Assembly (NCBI GenBank): GCA_026122225.1
Contig: JANEZZ010002675.1
Coordinates: 930,001 to 994,000, forward strand
Direction: 5' to 3'
DNA length: 64,000 bases
Source: Heloderma charlesbogerti
Lineage: Eukaryota; Chordata; Lepidosauria; Squamata; Helodermatidae
A model generated the notes under the pieces. It was not told where the DNA came from. It did not search any database and was given only the letters and a program-made list of their open reading frames with translations. This document shows, one piece after another, positions 53,401 through 62,558 of the stretch (position 1 is its first letter; each line of letters begins with the position of its first letter). A program made the translations under genes and the position numbers.

Positions 53401-56400
53401 GACTGGAATATTTTAGTGTGAATTCCTTCTTTTTACTTGGCCTTCCTTAGGATATATAAATCATTGTCACTTTTTTGTTGTTTGAGTCTATTCCTGAACC
53501 CCTTCTGCTGTCACTCTCAGTCTTAGTGTGGTCCATAAATTCAAATACCTTTGAATCTCTTTTCCATCATTACTCTCCTCAGTCTGTATATTGTATAAAT
53601 CACTCCTACACTCTAGTGCCCATTGAAATGAATCACACATGAAAGGAAATTACCCATACCTAGTACATCAGATAAAGGCCAATTATCACTTCATACTTTC
53701 TCATCGGGTAGAGATACCCAAATATTTTTATTTATTTCTTTAAAATATTTCTTGAGCACCGTTGAGGGCAGAAGTCACCCTCCCAAGGTGACTTAAAACA
53801 AATATAAAATTCATACATTTTCAGAAGGTGCTCATTTGTAAAATTCAGAGTGCGTCCCTTTGAAATGGGTCTCAACCACAAGTGGTTGTGTCCCTCTTTC
53901 TTGTTTATAGTGACACACAGCAAACTGTATGTATGCAAACCCTTCAGTTTTGACAAGGGACAGGTGTATTTTTTTTAGTCGGATATCTGAACCCAATATT
54001 AAATGTAAAGTAGGAATCTGCTTTAACTTTTCCCTTGCTTTCCCCTGCCTGTTCATCATACGGTGGTGTGTACTCATTCAGGGCTTACCTGAAACTGCTA
54101 GATCGGCCACAAAAGAAATGATGAGAGGACATTTATGAAACAGCCACTCCAGATCATAGCTTTGAGGAAAACTGTAAGGGCAGGGGAAGCTGACAAAAGG
54201 AGTTGAAATGATTCAGGAAATGGTGGTAAATGTAAACACAGCTTGGGTATTCTATACATATGCATCCTCTGTAGACAAGGCAAGGTTCCACTTTACTATT
54301 TAGTGCAGTGAATGATCCATGATGGCAAAGTGCAGGCTAAATGAGAAAACAGGGAATATCTGACCCTAAGAAAATCACTGAATCAACAAAATTAGCATTC
54401 CTAAGAATAAAGGCACTATAATTTTAGGTATCAAACAATCAACTCCTTTCATTTTTGAAATGCTCACTTATCTTCAGCCACATAACCTCACTTTCAACAC
54501 TCTGAAACTATCCTGTCCCTGTGGTACTGAATATTACGCAAAGCTTAAAGCCATGAAATCTATCATGTCTTTTATGATGGTGCCTGTCATCAGTAAAACT
54601 ATGCTGTGAGTATGACAAGTCTGGACAAATATCTGAGGAGGTAGAGAATTAAAAAAGGAAAATGCAGAGCAGCAGGGTGCCTGGGGCGTCCACCCAGGTA
54701 ATTTATAAAAGTAATTTATTTCCTTTTCTGCTGGTGACCTTTATTAGAAAACAGAAGAGCACAATGAATACATAAAAGCAATGGGCCAGTTCCCAGATTC
54801 AGCCCACATAATATTTCCAGCCTGAAAGTTACCTAAGGAAGACTTTATTTTCTGCAGATTACTCAAAATCTGATTTGTGCGTTTTCTTTCTAAGGTCATA
54901 TTTCTTGAGGTTGGTTTCACTTGGTTGATCTTGTTTAACTTCCAGCCTGCTAGAGTCGGTAGCAGCACATCTGATCTCCTTAATGGGGAAAAGGGGAATT
55001 ATATTACATACTTTTTTTTGGCATTTTATCCTTCTGACATTGGAATGTTTTCTCCCTCTCAGCAATAGCATAAAACATCAGTCCAAAGCCCTGCAAGTGC
55101 TCCAGTGTGAGCACAGAATTCCCACACAGGGGAATTTTTTTCCCTGTGGAAAGGTGAAACTCCGCAGGTATAAAAATATGAATGCACAGGGCCTCTCCAT
55201 TGAAATGAATGGAGAGACCCTCCAACACATGTGAGTTCCATATGCCCGCTGGAGTGCCTGAGTTGGTCAAAGAGCTGCTGGATCAGGGTACATATATGCA
55301 AGAAAGGCAATTGAAACTGTGGAGAGCTGCTTCCAGTCAGTGTTGACAGTACTGAACTAGATGGACCAACGTTCTGACTTTGTATACAGCAGCTTCATGT
55401 GTTCCTAAGCTTGCCTCAGATTCTCTTGAAAATTACCCGAGTTTTTCTCCCCCCAAACATGGAACAACTCAGGTGACCTTTTTGAGCCAATCTGTTCGTT
55501 CGTAAAAATTACCCACTTGTCTCCACAAATCTACCACTTCCCTTTGCCTTTAAAGAACTCACTTCTCATTTGAGGCAGGCTTTTAACGAGCCCCCAGAGT
55601 TAGTTTCTGAGCTTGAACCCTGAAAATTTTGCTGGCATCCCTAACATAGATGTTAAACAACCATTTTTCTCCGGAGCGCCCCCCCCCCCGCTTTGTTGAC
55701 TGTAGTGCCATATAATTGGGTTCTGATGCTGTTGAAAGAAGACAGACTGAAAAAGGATGTATTCACAAATTGCATGCAATATGAAAAATTGCCAGGAAAT
55801 AGTGCTGCTTTTATATGTTGGAAAGTAATTGAACACAATTCTGTGAGGGGAGAAGGGGGAGGGGGAGAAAGCTGGTTCCAGGAGAATAAAGCTTTTAAAA
55901 AAAAGCCTGAATAGTGCAGAGTGCACAGGAATGTTTCTTGTTTGAAAAAGTATAGGGTTCCTAACCCTTCCAGAATCATCCAGGAAGGCCCAGCTATGCA
56001 GTACACCTGCCCAGTGCTACATCTTTCTTTAAGAACATCAGTCTCCCAGTGAGTACTGCTACTATACCTTTTTAATTTACTTGGGATTTTCAAACTGAAT
56101 AGATTTCCCACAGAATGACTACTATGTCTAACAAGTTGGCTATTAAAGCTAAGTATAAGCTTTAATATTTTTATTGCCAGTTTTGTTTTCTGATTCCATT
56201 AACTATCATGGTATTTTTTTTTTCTCAGACAGGAGACAGTTTCTAATTATTGTGTCCTATTGAGACAGTTTCTAATTGTATCCTGTTGATCTCCTCATTG
56301 GTGCCAGGTCAAAAAAACCCTGTTTAAATCAGGGAATTATAAAGCTTTAAATTATGCTCCCATTCAGAATTCATGCTTCCCAATAACTTTAGCGAATGGC

Positions 56401-59400
56401 TAAATGTTTATTTTTTTAAATCTTCTCACAGGATTTCAGAATGCATTGATAGCGAAGCTGACACAGTTATGCAGTTGCGAAATGAGCTGAGAGACAAAGA
56501 GATGAAGCTAACAGATATCCGTTTGGAGGCCCTAAGCTCTGCCCACCAACTTGACCAGCTTCGGGAAGCTATGAACAGGATGCAGGTGGGAGAGAACTGT
56601 AGTAACACCCCCTCCACCCCTCACACACAGATTCACCCACAAAACCTAAAATTAAAGGTTCTCTTGTCAAAGAATTATACATGCCACTATATTTTTCATT
56701 CCAAAAGAAATACCAAAGCTAAACCCTTAAGTTACAGTCATTAAAGTTGCCACTAATTGTCACCTAAGAGGTTGCTACTCTAAATTTTCTGTTTCATATG
56801 GTTCTGGTTCTTCAACCCTTAGTATTGTTTTTATTATTCATTTATTTTATTTGTACAAGTTACTGTTCAATTTTTGTTCAGCATGGCTGTTCAAAGTGAC
56901 ATCCAAGAATATATTAAAACCAAAAAAATAAAAACCATAAATGCAGCAGAATAAAACCACACCCATCATCTGAAAGACCATTTTAAGTCAGAATTCAGTA
57001 AAATATGTTCATCTGAGGACACATTTGCTTTCAGAAATGGCAAGATTTTGGTGCATCTCTCCCACATATTGTGCTTTTAGGTCTGGTTAAAATTAAATTA
57101 GAGAAGTAATAAAATAATCTGCTGGGGCAAGCCGTGAGGTCAGTGCTGACGGCATGCCCTTTGTGACTCAGATTGCTGCCTTTTCTCTGGCAGAGGTCCT
57201 GTGCCTTTAACCATCTGTATAACAGTTTTAAATTCAACAGGTGAAACTTCCACTGCATGATGGGGAAAGCCACACCAGTTAAGCTTCCTGTTGTTTAGCT
57301 GTAAAAAATGCCAGAGCCCTGTTATGGAAAATAAAGTTGCAAGTCTCCCTTTGCACAGCTAGAGTCCCAGTTTGGATCTTCAACACATTACCTTTAAAGC
57401 AGAGCTGGGGACAATTTTTGTAAGACTTTGGAGAGCTCTGGTCAGGGTTGACAGTGCAAGGATAAATGGAACACTGGTTTGACTCCACATGAAGTGTTGC
57501 TTTGTATGCTGAAAACCTGAAGCTTATTAAACAAAAGGTGTGTGATTTGTCATTAGGTGACTTGTCTGGGGTATTATTTGTCCCCAAGGAAATAAGAGAG
57601 ACACAGTGACTGCCATTCCACAGCCATTATAGCATTCAGAAAGAATAGCAAAGCTGCATCTCCGAGCCCATGAAATGCAGAGATCCCTGCATAACTCACT
57701 GCAGTTCTGGGAAAGATCATAGAATCATAGAGTAGTAGGGTTGGAAGGGGCCTACAAGGCCATCGAGTCCAACCCCCTGCTCAGTGCAGGAATGCAGGGA
57801 TCCAGGTCAGAGCATCCCTGACAGATTGCTGTTGAACTGTCTTAGCTCATCTACATAGTTCTGCCTGACCTAGGAAAGAGTGACTGTAGTGGTGGCAAGG
57901 ATGAAGTGAGAGGGTAGAAAAGGTCTACCCACAGAAGTCAGTGGGGGGGAAGGGCAGACGCCTGGTCTACCAGTGAGGGCAGAAAAGGAAGAACCTGGAT
58001 GGGGAGCTGATGGGAGCAAGGGACAGTGAGAGTCAGTAGATAAGCAGGTAGGCAGACTCTCAGTTAGACATTTATGTGTATGTATGTATGTATACTGTTG
58101 TTTCTCTCTATGTACATATATATGAATACCAGGGGTAAGCAACCTTTTGGGCCCATGGGCACATTGGGAATTTGAGAAACGGGTACAACCATAAAATGGC
58201 TGCCATGGTTGGCTTTGCTAGTCTCAAATGACAAGTCACCTGTCCAGAGGCATTCATGGAAAATTAAGATGGCAGCAGCTACAGGCTCCCACGTCACTTT
58301 GAAGCAATTAAGGAAGAAAATATAAAAATATTTTTAAATAAAAATTGAGAGGAATAGGGTGCCTCGGTGGGCACCTAGGCACCACATTACCTACCCCCGA
58401 TACATACACATACATACATATACATATACACACACATTGGGCCAATTCACATGTCATGGTGGCAGATCATGGGCTAATTAATCCACGATTTGCCTGGACG
58501 TGCACTGCTTCCATTTTCTGTAAATAATCTCCAATCAACTCAATCAGAGGTTGTGAGCATGATGTGTGAACTTGGACCCCGGGTTGTTTAGGGGCTAAAC
58601 AACCCAGTAATTATTCCAACAACAAACCACAGGTTGACCACTGGGTTGTTTAGCTGCTAAACAACCCAGCAGCCCACACTTGCACATCATGCTCACAACC
58701 TCCAATTGGAGGTTGTTTACAGAAACCAGAAGCACCTCACAGGCAGCACTCATTCCCTCGAATTGTGGGTTAAAGAACCACAATTTGCCACTATGATGTG
58801 CAAACCAGATCACTGACAGATATATACACTTAACTATATATAGAAATAGCCAAAATTGTGTGTGCCTTCAGTTTTCTTCACTGACCATTTGTTTTTTCTA
58901 ATCTAGAGTGAGATTGAGAAACTAAAAGCAGAAAACGACCGTCTGAAGTCTGAAAACCAAGGCAGCTGTAGTAGGGCCCAGTCTCAGGTTTCCATTTCAT
59001 CCTCTCCAAGGCAGTCTATGGGTCTCTCCCAGCACAGCCTGAATCTCACAGAGTCAGCTAGTCTCGGTGAGTACATGCAAAGGGCAGTGGGCAGGTTTTA
59101 TCCTGTAGCCCAAATAAATAAAAGAGCATACAGATAGCTAATGGGTAAGATGTGAAAGTGGAAATGCTGGGATAAACCCTTCCATTACAATATAATCGTC
59201 ATTTTTTTTACACTTTGAAGTGCAGCATTCTGGCTACGCAGAATCATGCTCATGCATTTTTTCAAGAGAGGAAACTGTGTTAATATCTCTGTGATCTTCC
59301 CTCATTTGTTTTACACTCCTAATCCAGGTTGCTAGGGATGACTTTACATTTATATGTCTATATATTCAAAGAAGTATGTACTCTACAATTTTGGAAGCAC

Positions 59401-62400
59401 AGAAATTGGCAGTATTCACAGAATTAAGCAGTCTGAAAATCTCAACTTTTTTTCTTTCCTTTTTTGGGGGGTAAAGCATGTTTCTATCCCATGTGGCGGC
59501 AAAGATAAGCTATAAAGTATGTCTGGTGAAGTTCCAGAAGCCAAAGTAGGGATCAGAAGGCTTTTGAGCAGTTTGGGACAGGATTTCACTCCTTTGCATA
59601 ATTTATTTTCCTCCCCAGTGCTTAAGAGGTAGATAATAAATTACGCAAAACAAGAAAATATATGTGAATTTCCTTGATTTGCATAATTTATGCCTACTGT
59701 GGATTCCCACTTTTCTTCCTACAGAATATTTGATTTTTAAGCCCAAACAGAGTACACACAGCTCTGCAGATATTCACCAAGCAGGCTAAGCCAAGAGTAT
59801 TTCCTTCCTGGCTGTCCATATGTAACTAAAAGATAATTTGTGCTTCCTGTTCACAGACATGCTTCTGGATGACCCCAGTGATGGTTCTTCGAGGAAAGAA
59901 GGTGGCAGGCATGTTAAAATAGTCATCAGCTTCCAGGATGATGTGAAATGGAAAGAAGTGAGTTTAAATAACTTTGGCTCCTGTGGTGTAGTTTTACTGC
60001 TAACATGTGGAAAGGTAAAGTGGTGTTAGTTAACCAGATGCATTTCTGGGAATAGTCCTGGTGTCCATACCTTGCTTTTTTCAAGAAGACAGCCCAAATA
60101 TCAGGTCTGTCTCAGCCAGCCAAGTCCTACATTCCACTGAAGGATAATAAACTTATGTCTGGGCTGTACCGCATCAGACTGCAGGTAAGGGTTCGCATGG
60201 TGGAATGTTCCCCCATGGGAAAAAAACGTCCTTACACATAGAAAACTACCAAGTCAGGGAAAAGGCCAGGCTAGTTCTAGGAAATGGCTGAGTAATGAGA
60301 CCTAAACGCTGGGTGACAGAGGAATGTAATGCTTAAACAGAATGGAAGTTAAGAGGAAACGCTTAAAGCATGTTCGTGTTTGGCACAGTAAGGACTAGCT
60401 GCTGCTGTGTCATAAATGTGTAATCTACCTACCAGGGGTGATGTCAAGGGTAGGCATGGTTAGGCCCCTGCCGAGAGCAGTCCAGCAGGGGTCCACTGAC
60501 AACAGCCCCCTAGAATTGTTCCTCCGCTTTACCATGGCAACCTGCCTCGCTCACTGGCCTCTCCATCTGGCCCAGACGGTGGTAGTGGTGAGAGGAGGAG
60601 CAGGAGATGCCACTGCCTACTTGCTCACTGGCTCTCTGCCTGCCAAGCAAGCAAGTGGTAGCAATGATGAGAAAGGGGATGATGTGGAGCAATACCAACT
60701 GGGGTGGTGAGGAGGCAGAGTCACCTAGGGAGGGGGCCCATTGAGGGTGTCTAGCCCCAAAACCTGGAGCTGACACTGCAACCTGCAAACATACACTTCT
60801 GCTTACCAGCCAGACTGTCATTTCAAGATTATCAGACATCTCTGGGCACTGATCAGGAGTGAAGTGGAATTTAGAATGTGTCTGGCCACAGGCAAAAAAA
60901 GCTATTCTTTTTGTCCACAAGTGAAAAATTCCCTTTCATGGGGAGAGGAAAACTACAGGGTGTTCCAGAGAGTAGAGATTCTACAGAAATTCCAGGTAAT
61001 ATCAGCAGAGTATCACTCTCCCGATTTCATTTCCACTGCCAACACTTTTTTCCCCAAGTGTCTTCTGCAAGAATCTCTTTCTGCTGATCACAGGGAATTA
61101 TGTAATACTGGAATCATCCTCTTAGTTTTAAAAGACTGTGTAAGGAATAGTCATGTTTTCAGAAGTGCTTCCATTCCCCAAAGATCAGTTCCCACTGGGA
61201 CCTGCCTTGCACCTTCTGTCATTAGAATCATTGTGATTGGGGTTCTAGTCTAGACACGGTGCCAGCAACTGTGGGTGTTCTAAGTGCTGCAAAGCCCCAA
61301 CCTGTTAGCGCCTTAGAAACTTGGAATGAATAAAAGGGAAACTGAATTAAACACACTTAACTCTGAGGAAAGAGATTTTCAAGTTCTGTCTTGTATAAGC
61401 TCAAAAATGCCCTATGGCCTTCCTCTTGTTCACTCATTTAAAATTATCTTTTTTTTTAAATCCCTAATATTAGTGGGAAGTGATCCAAGACGTAGATCAG
61501 GTGCAGGGCAATGAAAGAAGCACCTGTCTGTCAACAAAACTCACTTGTCAAGTTTAGAGGAAGCTTGCAGTGCCATATGGGAGGACATTTCTAATTTTAC
61601 ACTAAAATCTTTTACTTGGGATCAACTCTCAAAGATTTCATTATATCAAAGAGGAAGACATATTCCAGCGGATTCTCTGCAAACTGCCCTGGCTGCTGGT
61701 TTACTTCCAGACACAAGTCAATGTTTGTAGCCGGAGTGGACAATTCCGGAAGGTCCAGGGGTCAAATTCCACCTGTGGGGAGCCACACACAGACACACCC
61801 CACTGCTGTTTTCGGGGCAAGAAAAAACCCACACTTTCACTTTAAATGCAAAATTGGGCTCCCAAAGCCCCAGGGGGACATGATTGTGTGTGAAAACATG
61901 GCTTGCATTCCCTGTGCACCTTGTTTAAAAGTGAAAATGCAGCACTTTTTTGCCACTGCATTTGGGGCAGCAGGGGGGTTGCATGTGACCCATGTGGGGC
62001 TGCGTGTTGCCCAACCCTGGTTTATAAATTATGGGTTATAGGTTTTAAGCTATACCAGTGGATTGGACCTAGAGCTGTGCTAGCAAAATAAATTTTGGCA
62101 GCGCATTGTTCTGTGCACCATTGTGGAAGAGATAGCAGACAACTGTGTGACTGGGCAAGAGATTGTATAATGCCTTGAGCAAACAGAAGCACACCTGGAT
62201 TTCAATTCTCTTTTCTCACACAAGGGTCTTGTACTAAGTCAGAAAAAGAACCTCTGAATCCAACCCAAGAGATAGCCCAGTGCTTCCATACCAGAGAGAT
62301 TTATCTTGGACCAAGCCCTCCAGGTTTTCAGGAGGAAGAGTAAAACCTTTCTCAGTAGCCTTTGAAGAACTGATAGAACTTATTTGTTATGTGGCTTGTT

Positions 62401-62487
62401 TTCAATAGCATTTTTGTTGTCTGTTGTTTTGTTGATGATGTTTATTGTATGACTTTGGCTTTGTCAAGTACTTGCTGATTATGGAGG

Positions 62488-62523
<36 letters not shown>

Positions 62524-62527
62524 CAAC

Positions 62528-62558
<31 letters not shown>

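Larger units (their letters stand above)
52800..56431 (+). other. Intron 16
   Basis: About 3.6 kb. Contains a large palindromic element (52907-53198), a possible LINE tail (53722-53810), a tRNA-derived SINE 3' part (55247-55404) and, just after it, sequence ending GGCATCCCTA at 55643 that looks like the right end of a hAT-like MITE. A C-run lies at 55680-55689. Confidence 0.75.
56586..58906 (+). other. Intron 17
   Basis: About 2.3 kb. Contains a repeat tail-like stretch (56830-57000), a CR1 tail on the minus strand (57717-57832), a TATG run (58072-58093), a hAT-like element (58130-58399) and a 370-bp palindromic element (58441-58810). Confidence 0.75.

Noticed and set aside
55653..56111. 152-codon minus-strand open frame
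   Set aside because: No recognisable domain, contains a C-run and homopolymers, lies in an intron next to repeats; composition looks random.
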